NCBI GenBank assembly: GCA_038206725.1
Contig: JBBRAO010000022.1
Coordinates: 1-56,178 of the forward strand
Direction: 5' to 3'
Origin: JBAXXL01 sp038206725
GTDB taxonomy: Bacteria > Bacteroidota > Ignavibacteria > Kapaibacteriales > UBA2268
Length of the DNA stretch: 56,178 nt
In this document: positions 33,981-42,208 of the stretch, piece after piece
How the letters are laid out: each line of letters begins with the position of its first letter
Position numbering within the stretch: position 1 is the first letter of the stretch
The notes under the pieces: model-generated
Database searches by the model: none
The model's input: the letters and a program-made list of their open reading frames with translations, nothing else
Told to the model about the DNA's origin: nothing
Position numbers and translations under genes: made by a program

Positions 33981-34030
33981 AAAAGTACTATTCATCCGAT
34001 GAATGGTTAGTCTTGGGATGAATGTATAAT

Positions 34031-35104
34031 TTATTTCTTATCTACAATTACATAGTGCAAATACTCCGTTGTTTTATTGGCTATATGATTCTGGTTTTCA
34101 GTTTTGTCTGCTTTGAATCGTTTATACTCTTTAACATAATATCCATATTTTCCACGTTTACTCATAATCTCTTCAATTTCTTTATGAGACATTATGCCTT
34201 CATTATTATAGCTTAAAAAGATATATCTCATATTAGCATTCATAATCAGATCATCGAAAGCAGATAGAACTTTACTTTTTTGGCAATATAATGACTTTTG
34301 CTCCGAATACTCTCTTAACCCCGTCTTTCCATAAATGAGCGGATTGTCATAGCGGCTAATCGTTTCAAGCAGATGATAGTTAGTTGCATATTGCCGGTGA
34401 TTGTAGGGCGGATCTAAATATAACACATCACCTTTTATCTTTTTAATCAAAGTATTAATATCTTCACAATAAACTTCATGGTCAACATCATTAAGTATTA
34501 ATTCTATGGGATTTAAAACCAATTCCTTTTGCGCCGTTTTTTTAAACTGTTTTAAATATGCTCCATAAACAGAAGCAGTATTTGCTAATTTATCAATGCT
34601 TTCTATGAGAGTCGCGAGTAAATAATAATATTCATGGTCATTTATATAATTTTCTTTATACCATTCTTCGATTTTTTGTCTAATTGCATCACATTTTTTT
34701 CCATTATAATCAGTAAAATACATACGCTTATGTTCCTTATTATCCGCACCACTTGGACAATAGTTATTAAAAACAAAACCTGCTTTACCGTTTAAACCAG
34801 ATAAATATTTGCAGACAAAATCGTTCCTTTTCTTTTTTCCAATATTTGATAGTTCAGGAATGATGTCCAATAGATTATCAAAGGATAATATTTTATGATT
34901 TCCAACATATTGCTTATTTAATACATAGCTAAAATGTTGTATGTCATTAGAAATAAGGCTGAACCCTTTCTTTTTGAACAATGTGCCCACAGCACCTGTA
35001 CCGGCAAACAAATCGCAAAATACAGTGCAATCATCATCCACAATTTGAGTAATGGATTCATTCAAAAATGATAGTAAGGAATATTTACTGCCTATATAAT
35101 TCAT
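34031..35104 (-). CDS. D12-class DNA adenine N6-methyltransferase
   Basis: A 357-residue protein. The D12-type N-terminal motif is NYIGSKYSLL, motif I is DLFAGTGAVG (residues 31-40), and motif IV DPPY (231-234) is followed by NHRQYATNYH. It methylates adenine N6 in DNA. It lies 11 nt downstream of a nuclease-like gene in what looks like a restriction-modification cassette; target site unknown. Local base composition is lower in GC than the flanking housekeeping genes, consistent with transfer. Confidence 0.88.
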   Translation of the reverse strand: MNYIGSKYSLLSFLNESITQIVDDDCTVFCDLFAGTGAVGTLFKKKGFSLISNDIQHFSYVLNKQYVGNHKILSFDNLLDIIPELSNIGKKKRNDFVCKYLSGLNGKAGFVFNNYCPSGADNKEHKRMYFTDYNGKKCDAIRQKIEEWYKENYINDHEYYYLLATLIESIDKLANTASVYGAYLKQFKKTAQKELVLNPIELILNDVDHEVYCEDINTLIKKIKGDVLYLDPPYNHRQYATNYHLLETISRYDNPLIYGKTGLREYSEQKSLYCQKSKVLSAFDDLIMNANMRYIFLSYNNEGIMSHKEIEEIMSKRGKYGYYVKEYKRFKADKTENQNHIANKTTEYLHYVIVDKK

Positions 35105-35115
35105 ATATTTTGGTT

Positions 35116-35823
35116 TTAGTTATGTAATAAAATAATAAAACAATGCACTTTATATTGTTTATCACCACATATTTGGTGCTTAAATGAAAAGTTGATTTCT
35201 ATTGCTTTTTCCAAATCAGTATTTTCAATTTGTTCTTTAATTCTTTCAATGGAGACATCTTCGTCAATATAGACAACTAACAATCTTGGATCTGCACCAA
35301 ATCGTCCTTCGTCTTGATATTTATATAAGAATTCAGCAACATTTTCAGGATGTGCAATAGCTTGTTCTCTCCAATTTTCTCCAAAATGTTTTTTAAATTC
35401 ATTTGTTGGACTTTTTGCGACTTTTTGATCATAAGAAATTCCATTAATGAAAAAATCTACACCCCTTCGATGGTTTGATGTAGGTAAAATATTAGAATTT
35501 CGCTCAAAAATAAGTGTTTCTATAAAATCATTTCTTACGGTATTAATTTCTTTAATTCTTCGATATTTAACTGCCGCAAACTTAACTTTTTCATCTTTAA
35601 AAAAACCTGTTATATTTTCCGAATTTATTCCTTGAACGAAATCATCAAAGGCGCCTTGCGAAAAAGGCCAGGAGATTTCACCTAAATCTAAACTATTCCA
35701 TTCACTTAATAATATTTCCATTGCGTTGTCAGCTTCTTTTCCACTTTGGTATTTTTTTGTGTTTTTAAAAATACTTCTAATTATAGATTTACTAACTTCA
35801 TAGTTCCATGTTTGAACAATCAT
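35116..35823 (-). CDS. Candidate restriction endonuclease, PD-(D/E)XK type
   Basis: A 235-residue protein with a candidate nuclease core GVDFFINGISYDQKVAKS: Asp123, then Asp132-x-Lys134 as the (D/E)xK pair. No family name comes to mind, but gene order (small ORF, nuclease candidate, methylase) and tight spacing fit a type II system. The start at 35823 overlaps the upstream 64-residue ORF by 4 nt. Confidence 0.6.
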   Translation of the reverse strand: MIVQTWNYEVSKSIIRSIFKNTKKYQSGKEADNAMEILLSEWNSLDLGEISWPFSQGAFDDFVQGINSENITGFFKDEKVKFAAVKYRRIKEINTVRNDFIETLIFERNSNILPTSNHRRGVDFFINGISYDQKVAKSPTNEFKKHFGENWREQAIAHPENVAEFLYKYQDEGRFGADPRLLVVYIDEDVSIERIKEQIENTDLEKAIEINFSFKHQICGDKQYKVHCFIILLHN

Positions 35824-36014
35824 ATCCCAAATCTCTTTTGTAGAATTCTTAAAATGATTTTTCCTAATTTTTTTCCTCTTGTAATTTCTCTTGTTTTAAT
35901 TGAACGAATCGGTTCAATTTTATTCATTTCAATCAAATAGTTTGTAGCGTGTTCTTTGTTCCCAAAAATTTTTTTGGCAATATCTTCTGATAGTTTAGAT
36001 TGTATATAATCCAT
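35820..36014 (-). CDS. 64-residue protein at the head of the RM-like cassette
   Basis: A small basic protein rich in helices (SEDIAKKIFGNKEHATNYLIEMNK) with a Lys/Arg C-terminal half. I see no clear HTH, but position and size would fit a controller (C-protein-like) or an N-terminal portion of the nuclease separated by a shifted frame. Its stop overlaps the nuclease start (ATGA). Confidence 0.45.
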   Translation of the reverse strand: MDYIQSKLSEDIAKKIFGNKEHATNYLIEMNKIEPIRSIKTREITRGKKLGKIILRILQKRFGI

Positions 36015-36050
36015 TAGTATTCGACCTCATTAAAAATAAATATGTATTCG

Positions 36051-36178
36051 TGTTTGAAGATGGATTCCCACTTCCGTGGGAATGACGCCGTCCTTTTTCT
36101 TCGTTCCCCCTTGTTCCAAGGGGGTTAGGGGGTTTCTCTTCGTCTTCGCCGTGCATCTCGACTCCGCTCGATGACCGG
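36051..36178. repeat. Three repeat units upstream of the RM-like cassette
   Basis: In order: TGTTTGAAGATGGATTCCC unit (36051-36091, same orientation as the copy at 33944), CCCCCTTGTTCCAAGGGGG unit (36106-36140, nearly identical to 49371-49408), and CATCTCGACTCCGCTCGATG unit (36153-36178). Confidence 0.75.
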
Positions 36179-36226
36179 CTTCGATTAATACGGTTCTATC
36201 TTCTTTTCTTTATAACTTTATAACCG

Positions 36227-36604
36227 TTAAAATACTGCTACAGCTTCAATTTCAATTAGCGCGTCTTTTGGTAAACGTACAACACCGAAAGCGGCGCGTG
36301 CGGGTTTGTGGTCGCCGAAATGTTCGGCATAAACAGCGTTCATTGCGGCGAAATCGTTCATATCTTTCAGCAAACAAGTAGTTTTGACTATATTGTCTAA
36401 TGTGCCCCCTGCTTCTTCGACGATAGCTTTAATATTTTTAAGGCACTGGTGAGTTTGCTCTGTGACGTCATTACCCACGATATTGCCTTGCACATCCAGC
36501 GGTGTTTGACCGGATATAAATAAGAATTTGCCTTCCGCCAATACGGAATGCGAATAAGGACCAATTGGTGCCGGCGCGTTTACGGAATTAATAATCTTTT
36601 TCAT
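36227..36604 (-). CDS. ridA: RidA family enamine/imine deaminase
   Basis: A 125-residue protein. It hydrolyses reactive enamine/imine intermediates to 2-oxo acids. Signatures are APAPIGPYSHSV (Tyr17), FISGQTPLD, TTCLLKDMNDF, PARAAF (the conserved catalytic Arg103) and IEIEAVAVF. Located after the hydrogenase operon but with a terminator between, so it is probably a separate transcript. Confidence 0.93.
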   Translation of the reverse strand: MKKIINSVNAPAPIGPYSHSVLAEGKFLFISGQTPLDVQGNIVGNDVTEQTHQCLKNIKAIVEEAGGTLDNIVKTTCLLKDMNDFAAMNAVYAEHFGDHKPARAAFGVVRLPKDALIEIEAVAVF

Positions 36605-36658
36605 CTTAGTTCTCTCAATTAATTAAACAATTCATTTTTTGTATAGTTCAAAAATAAG

Positions 36659-36694
36659 AAAAAAAAAGTGCTTACCGAAACCGGCAGGCACTTT
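36659..36694 (-). terminator. Intrinsic terminator of the hydrogenase operon
   Basis: Minus-strand stem AAGTGC with an internal CCG/CGG arm pairing with GCACTT, followed by at least eight T. Confidence 0.85.
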
Positions 36695-36715
36695 GTCTTA
36701 ATAAAATATTATTTT

Positions 36716-38512
36716 TTAATAACCAACGCGTTCTGTATAGTGAGTGTGAAGAAGTTCGTGCGATTTGTGACCACAAGGACCTTCTGTCAAGAACTCAGTA
36801 TAAATTTCCGTTATTTCAGGGTTTGTATGCGATTTACGGAAAGGTAAGTTACTATCTTCCTGATAGATAGCGTCAGTACGTTTTTTACGAATTTCAATAT
36901 TTGTAGGAATTGGTTGACCGCCGCCGCCGATACATCCGCCAGGGCAAGCCATAATTTCGATAAAGTGCCAGCCGTGCGGATTTCCGTCACGAACTAATTT
37001 CATAACGGCATCGGCATTTACCAAACCGTGAGCGATACAAACGCTAAGTTCAGCACCATTCAAGAAGCTCCAAGCAGGAACGCAGTTTTCTAATAAAACT
37101 TTAGCTTCTTTCACGCCTTCCATACCACGTACAGGCATAATGTCTAAGTGTTGGAACGGAACTTCGCGGCCTGTTACTAATTCGTAAGCAGTACGTAAAG
37201 CGGCTTCCATTACACCACCGGTTGCGCCAAATATAACAGCGGCACCAGTACCAACACCCATAAAACTATCAGTGTGTTCGATTGGTAGTGATAAGAAGTC
37301 AAATCCGGCTTGTTTAATCATTATAGCCAATTCGCGTGTTGTTAATACATAATCAACATCTTGATAACCGCTTGAGCGCATTTCAGGGCGTTGTGCTTCG
37401 TATTTTTTCGCTGTACAAGGCATAATTGATACTGAAACGATGTTTGCAGGATCAACATTGATTTTTTGCGCATAATATGTTTTTGCCAAAGCGCCGAACA
37501 TTTGTTGCGGTGATTTGCAAGTTGACAAATTAGGCAATAATTCAGGATATTTATGTTCGATGAATTTAACCCACCCAGGTGAGCAAGATGTAGCCATCGG
37601 AAGAGTAACTTTAGGGTTTTTGTCAACCAAAGCACCTTTCAATCTCATCAACAACTCTGTGCCTTCTTCCATAATTGTCAAGTCGGCAGTGAAGTTTGTA
37701 TCTAAAACTGAATCGAAGCCTAAGCGGCGTAAAGCGGCGGCCATTTTACCGGTAACGATTTCACCGTTTGGTAAGCCAAGGTCTTCGCCCAATGCAACGC
37801 GAACGGCAGGAGCAGTTTGAACAACAACGTGTTTTTTAGGATCAGCGATAGCATCCCAAACTTGATCAATATAATCTTTTTCAACTAGTGCGCCAACAGG
37901 ACAACGGTTGATACATTGACCGCAATTTGTACAAACGACTTCGTTCATAGAGCGATCTAAGAATGTTGAAATTTTCATTTCCGCACCTTTTCCGGAAACT
38001 CCCAAAGCACTTACTTTTTGTAATTCTTCGCAAGTACGAACACAACGTTGGCAACGAACACATTTGCTGTCATCTTTGATAATTGATGGAGAGTAGTGGT
38101 CTATAGTGTAACGGTGATCTTCTACTAAGTCCATAAATACAGAACCATTAACTTTGAATTCAGCGGATAAATTCTGTAATTCGCAATTACCATTTTTATA
38201 GCAAGATAAGCAGTCTTGTCTGTGTTCAGATAATAGAAGTTCTAAAACGTGTTTGCGAGCTTGGCGAACTTTAAGCGTATTTGTCTCGATTTCCATTCCT
38301 TCGAAAACAGGAACAGCACAGGAAGCGGGCAAAGTACGCAAGCCTTTTTGTTCTACGATACAAACGCGGCAATTGCCGGCGACACAAAGGTCATCGTGAG
38401 CACATAAAGTGGGGATATGAATATCCAATTTTTTGGCGGCGTGTAAAATAGTTGAGCCTTCGTCAACCGTTACAGGCATACCGTTTATTTTTAAATTTAC
38501 TTGATTAGCCAT
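36716..38512 (-). CDS. hydA: [FeFe]-hydrogenase large subunit HydA
   Basis: 598 residues, cytoplasmic. Domains: [2Fe-2S] (Cys37, 48, 51, 65), His-Cys3 [4Fe-4S] (His97, Cys101, 104, 110), two [4Fe-4S] (Cys151-161 and Cys194-204), then the H-cluster domain with L1 TSCSPGW (Cys310), L2 MPCTAKKYE (Cys366) and L3 EIMACPGGCIGG (Cys523, Cys527). L1 is TSCS rather than the common TSCC. It evolves or oxidises H2. Third gene of the hydC-hydB-hydA operon. Confidence 0.95.
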   Translation of the reverse strand: MANQVNLKINGMPVTVDEGSTILHAAKKLDIHIPTLCAHDDLCVAGNCRVCIVEQKGLRTLPASCAVPVFEGMEIETNTLKVRQARKHVLELLLSEHRQDCLSCYKNGNCELQNLSAEFKVNGSVFMDLVEDHRYTIDHYSPSIIKDDSKCVRCQRCVRTCEELQKVSALGVSGKGAEMKISTFLDRSMNEVVCTNCGQCINRCPVGALVEKDYIDQVWDAIADPKKHVVVQTAPAVRVALGEDLGLPNGEIVTGKMAAALRRLGFDSVLDTNFTADLTIMEEGTELLMRLKGALVDKNPKVTLPMATSCSPGWVKFIEHKYPELLPNLSTCKSPQQMFGALAKTYYAQKINVDPANIVSVSIMPCTAKKYEAQRPEMRSSGYQDVDYVLTTRELAIMIKQAGFDFLSLPIEHTDSFMGVGTGAAVIFGATGGVMEAALRTAYELVTGREVPFQHLDIMPVRGMEGVKEAKVLLENCVPAWSFLNGAELSVCIAHGLVNADAVMKLVRDGNPHGWHFIEIMACPGGCIGGGGQPIPTNIEIRKKRTDAIYQEDSNLPFRKSHTNPEITEIYTEFLTEGPCGHKSHELLHTHYTERVGY

Positions 38513-38555
38513 ATTTATACTATTATAATTTTTAACATAATTAGTTAGTTAGATA

Positions 38556-39716
38556 TTAATATACCATTTCTTCTTTGAAGTTTTCTACTATAGAAGCGAA
38601 TGAGTTACCTACTGATTGGCCTAAACCGCATTTAGCAGTCAATTGCATTGATCTGGATAATTTTAACAAATCTTCCAAATATGATTCAGGTTTTTCGCCT
38701 TTCTTAACGGCTTTTAAACCTTTAAGTAGTTGTTGGCATCCTACGCGACAAGGTGTACATTGACCGCAAGATTCTTCTACGAAAAATTCCAAATAGTTAT
38801 GTAATACATTATACATAGAACGTGTGCTGTTAAATACCATCATAGATCCGCCGGTTGGAACACCTTCGAAACCGATGATTGTATCTTTGAATTTTTTGCG
38901 GGGTACGCAGAAACCTGAAGCACCGCCAACTTGAACCGCTTTAGCATCGCCATCCGAAAATTCATCAACGAATTTTTGTAATGTCATACCAAGTTCTAAT
39001 TCATAAATTCCGGCATTTGGTAAATCGCCCGATACTGAGAATACTTTAGAACCACGGCTGTCAAGAGTACCTAATGATTTGAATTTTTCGGCGCCATATT
39101 TTACAATCATCGTAGCAAATGCTAATGTTTCAACATTATTGATGATTGTAGGCTTGCCACGGAAACCGCTGATAGTTGGATAAGGAGGTTTGTTGCGAGG
39201 TTCGCCGCGTTTGCCTTCCATTGATTCGAAAAGCGCGCTTTCTTCGCCGCATACATAAGCACCTGCACCTATACGGAAACTGATTTTGAAATCAATATAA
39301 CCTTTTATCATATCATTGAATAAATCAACTCTTTCTTGCAGTTCTTTGAGCATAAATTTATATTCATAGCGAAGATAAATGAAGCCTTCTTTTGCGCCGA
39401 TTACTTTGGCGGCTATAGCCATACCAACGAATATTTTTTCAGGTACTTTTGCTAATATTTCGCGGTCTTTAAATGTTCCCGGTTCGCCTTCGTCGGCGTT
39501 ACAGATTACGTACTTTTCATCGCCCGGTGTAGCGGAGGTAAATTTCCATTTCATTCCTGTAGGGAAGCCTGCTCCTCCGCGTCCACGAAGACCGGAATCT
39601 ATCAACTCTGATGTGATTTCATCATTTGAATATTTGAAAACGGATGCTAATGTAGCGTCCATACCTTCACAAGGTTCAAATATGAGTTCTACTCTGTTTA
39701 GAGATTTATTTTCCAT
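38556..39716 (-). CDS. hydB: [FeFe]-hydrogenase flavin subunit HydB (NuoF-like, minimal form)
   Basis: 386 residues. NuoF core: FMN/NADH-binding GRGGAGFPTGMKW (residues 45-57), ICNADEGEPGTFKDRE, an SLBB-type segment (around 225-285), and a [4Fe-4S] site Cys317, 320, 323 and 363. It lacks the N-terminal thioredoxin-like [2Fe-2S] domain and the C-terminal ferredoxin domain found in the roughly 600-residue HydB of bifurcating hydrogenases such as that of Thermotoga. It transfers electrons between NAD(P)H and the iron-sulfur chain. The N-terminal start at 39716 is natural, since no further frame extends upstream. Confidence 0.92.
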   Translation of the reverse strand: MENKSLNRVELIFEPCEGMDATLASVFKYSNDEITSELIDSGLRGRGGAGFPTGMKWKFTSATPGDEKYVICNADEGEPGTFKDREILAKVPEKIFVGMAIAAKVIGAKEGFIYLRYEYKFMLKELQERVDLFNDMIKGYIDFKISFRIGAGAYVCGEESALFESMEGKRGEPRNKPPYPTISGFRGKPTIINNVETLAFATMIVKYGAEKFKSLGTLDSRGSKVFSVSGDLPNAGIYELELGMTLQKFVDEFSDGDAKAVQVGGASGFCVPRKKFKDTIIGFEGVPTGGSMMVFNSTRSMYNVLHNYLEFFVEESCGQCTPCRVGCQQLLKGLKAVKKGEKPESYLEDLLKLSRSMQLTAKCGLGQSVGNSFASIVENFKEEMVY

Positions 39717-39736
39717 AACTTTATCCTTTAATATTA

Positions 39737-40201
39737 TTATTTCTGTTGATAATCTTGGATAATTTCGATTACTTTATCCGTGGTTAATTCAGTATATGGA
39801 ATATCGTTGATTAGCATAGCCGGCGCTTTGTGGCACCATCCCATACAGTTTGTTTCCAACAAAGTGAATTTTTTATCACTTGTGGTCTCACCATTTTTGA
39901 TCTTTAATGTGTCTTCTATCGTGCGTAGAATTTGAGTTTTGCCTTTCATATCACACGATATTGTTTTGCAAATACGGATTACAAATTTACCGCGTTCTTT
40001 ATGATCTAAGAACGAATAGAATGATGCAGTGCCGAATACGTGAGCGGCTGAAAGGTCTAATTCTTTCGCAATGTTTAGCATTGCTTCATCGCTTAGATAA
40101 TTGTGCTCTGCAATAATTCCTTGAAGTATTGGCATTAAGGCTTCGCTATCGCGGCCGTATTTATCTGCCAATGCTTTAACTAATGATTTTGACTCGTACA
40201 A
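39737..40201 (-). CDS. hydC: [FeFe]-hydrogenase subunit HydC (NuoE-like)
   Basis: 154 residues. Thioredoxin-like [2Fe-2S] protein: Cys78 and Cys83 (RICKTISC), then Cys119 and Cys123 (NCMGWCHKAP), with a helical N-terminus. It partners HydB. First gene of the hydC-hydB-hydA operon. Confidence 0.92.
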   Translation of the reverse strand: MYESKSLVKALADKYGRDSEALMPILQGIIAEHNYLSDEAMLNIAKELDLSAAHVFGTASFYSFLDHKERGKFVIRICKTISCDMKGKTQILRTIEDTLKIKNGETTSDKKFTLLETNCMGWCHKAPAMLINDIPYTELTTDKVIEIIQDYQQK

Positions 40202-40262
40202 TTCTTTACCCTATAAATAGTAAATAAAATTGAATATTAACAAATTTTAATTTTTCAAAGCA

Positions 40263-40270
40263 CAAAATTA
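40263..40270 (-). promoter_or_regulatory. Candidate -7 box of the hydrogenase operon
   Basis: Minus-strand TAATTTTG, about 60 nt before hydC. A TTTG lies upstream with 16 nt between, shorter than the usual spacing, so the call is weak. Confidence 0.3.
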
Positions 40271-40359
40271 CGAAAAATTTCTTTATCAAAATAAAATAGT
40301 GCAAATTTTTTTTATTAATTGATAACTTTTCACAATTATATTTATTTATGAATGTTTTT

Positions 40360-40499
40360 TTATTTTTTCTGAACTATCGAAATCCCAATAAACTTGTTAT
40401 ACAGCAGTAGAGCTATGATACAGACTACTCCGATACTTGAAAAAATCAGCCACAACTCCTGAGTGTGCGCTTGCGATAAAATCTGTGTTTGCGTTAAAC
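40360..40499 (-). pseudogene. C-terminal fragment of an MFS-type transporter
   Basis: A minus-strand frame ends with LWLIFSSIGVVCIIALLLYN, which resembles the last transmembrane helix of MFS or POT transporters, with the tail KFIGISIVQKK. Upstream in the frame (40500-40532) it runs into a palindromic repeat of the ATTCCC/GGGAAT family rather than the rest of a transporter, so only about 45 residues remain. The repeat may mark the deletion junction. Confidence 0.5.
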
Positions 40500-40563
40500 C
40501 CGACGACCGCGGAAGCGGAAATCCATCTTTAATAAATAATCCAAAAATATTTTTATTTCTCAA

Positions 40564-41155
40564 ATCACTCTAAGCTATATATATAGGGTTGTTATGTTTT
40601 TCTTCACCGTAAAATAATTTACAATTATTTAGAAATAACATTTTTGATTTGGATTTATTTTGTTAATTTAGTTTTTAGATAAAGAGTTTAAATGAAAAAT
40701 TCATAATCCTTATTAAAAGAATTGGACTTATTATATATTATAGTGGACTGTGTTTATGATATTGATAATGATGAAAAGAATTGAACAAAGAGCGCGATTA
40801 AACGGCATTACTCAAGGGAGTAGCGTCTTTCGGTTCGTGTTCACCCTACTCCCGCAAATTTAGAACCAACCTAAGCGATTAACATTGAACAAAAAGACGA
40901 ACTTAACAATGTTAAATTCGTCCCTGTAGCCATTAAAGGCTGAGTCGAATCCGTAATAGATTATTGGTTAGAAGAATTCTATTACTGACATTGATAAGAC
41001 GTATATTTTTGTTTAATATTTAATCGGAAACAATTGACCGAATAATCTAATTCTATTCAAGTTTAATTATTATTGCTTAAGCGAATTGTATCAGAACACT
41101 AAAAGTTGGTGGAAAGATACCGAATAAAAAAATAATATTTTGTTTAATTTTAATA
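40564..41155. other. 592-bp stretch with no recognisable gene
   Basis: AT-rich and full of stops in all frames. A few short open pieces are seen (for example EQKDELNNVKFVPVAIKG, about 40885-40940), suggesting a decayed insertion-sequence or gene remnant, but I cannot identify a parent. It ends at a strong terminator hairpin that serves no visible intact gene. Confidence 0.4.
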
Positions 41156-41181
41156 GGAGAGTTAACAACTCTCCTTTTTTT
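41156..41181 (+). terminator. Terminator-like hairpin just before a lipoprotein gene
   Basis: Perfect stem GGAGAGTT / AACTCTCC with an AAC loop and seven T, immediately upstream of the ATG at 41201. It would terminate something transcribed from 40564-41155, or attenuate the downstream gene. Confidence 0.75.
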
Positions 41182-41200
41182 GAATATTTTTGAGGAAAAA

Positions 41201-41692
41201 ATGATAAAACATATTTATATTATTCTTTTATTATTAACTATTATTAGTTGTAATAAGAAAGAAGATTTCAATTCATCATTAACCAAATACGTTAATATAG
41301 ATAGGGTTATAAATACTGGTTCTCAATTTAATGGAATGTCAACCGAATTTGCGTTTACAATTTTTAATGACTATGTATTATTAAATCCTCAATTAACTAA
41401 TGATGGGTTTAGTATTAAGGTTTATGATATTAAGAAAAATAATTTTACACAAAATTATTTTAAAGTAAATAGATGTTTTACTGATACATTGAAACATTAT
41501 TTCGGTACACAACCTTGGGATATTGATGCTGATAGTTTCAACATATATGCCTTATTTGGAGACCGTTTATTAATTATAGATAGAAACAATACTAATAAAA
41601 CTTATTTGACAAATTTAAAAGAACCCTATCAAAAACTAAAAGTTTTTAGAAAGGAATTATTCCTTTGGAGAGCTTACAATTTCACCCTTTGA
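41201..41692 (+). CDS. N-terminal part of a frameshifted lipoprotein
   Basis: Start at ATG 41201 after GAGGAAAAA (an in-frame TTG at 41180 is less likely). A lipoprotein signal ends in the lipobox TIISC. The roughly 145 mature residues have a beta-rich propeller-like feel (DDRLLIID-type strands) and stop at 41692. The frame then continues in the downstream ORF, so this looks like the first half of one broken gene. Codon use is markedly AT-rich. Confidence 0.55.
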   Translation: MIKHIYIILLLLTIISCNKKEDFNSSLTKYVNIDRVINTGSQFNGMSTEFAFTIFNDYVLLNPQLTNDGFSIKVYDIKKNNFTQNYFKVNRCFTDTLKHYFGTQPWDIDADSFNIYALFGDRLLIIDRNNTNKTYLTNLKEPYQKLKVFRKELFLWRAYNFTL

Positions 41693-42168
41693 TAACCAAG
41701 ATACCTATAAAAATTGTCAAATATGATATAGAAAGGGGAAGAATAATAGTAAAGGATTTGGGGAGTAAGGATTATGATATTCTAGAATCAAAAAAAGAAA
41801 TAGTAATTATAATATCTAATGGAATGGCTTGTCATGAATGCCTTATAAATTTGAATAAATATTTCGCAGTAAACTTCGATTTGTCGTTTTATAGTTATAA
41901 TCTAGTTTACGAAGATAATAATAGTATACCAGAAAGAAGGTTGGTTAAAGAATTGTATTTAAAAGAATTTGTCCCTAATATTCAAAACATATACTTTATG
42001 TCCGAAAGTTTAATTATTCAAAAAAGGTTAAATATTAATAATAAGATATTTCATCAATCAACTCCATATGTCGTTTATATAGATTCCAACAAAAAGGCAT
42101 TGTATTTTTCTTATGAATTAATTTTCAATATTGACGGAACAGTAAAAAAATCATTTAAAATCAAATAA
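41665..42168 (+). CDS. C-terminal part of the same gene, thioredoxin-fold-like
   Basis: Only a TTG start exists, inside the previous ORF in another frame (-1 relative to it). It contains ISNGMACHECLINLNKYF, a CxxC motif on a thioredoxin-like helix, and TPYVVYIDSNKKAL, which may supply the cis-proline strand. Together with the first part this would make a lipoprotein of about 320 residues with a C-terminal redox domain, as seen in Bacteroidota 6-bladed-propeller lipoproteins. Confidence 0.5.
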   Translation: MESLQFHPLITKIPIKIVKYDIERGRIIVKDLGSKDYDILESKKEIVIIISNGMACHECLINLNKYFAVNFDLSFYSYNLVYEDNNSIPERRLVKELYLKEFVPNIQNIYFMSESLIIQKRLNINNKIFHQSTPYVVYIDSNKKALYFSYELIFNIDGTVKKSFKIK

Positions 42169-42208
42169 TTATTTAAACAAATAAAAATATTACCTCACGT
42201 TTCAACAT

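Noticed and set aside
40885..40940. Insertion-sequence protein fragment (EQKDELNNVKFVPVAIKG)
   Set aside because: Too short, no second motif and no matching flanks; noted only as unexplained.
41665..41692. Programmed -1 frameshift site
   Set aside because: No slippery heptamer or downstream stem was visible; a plain frameshift is simpler.
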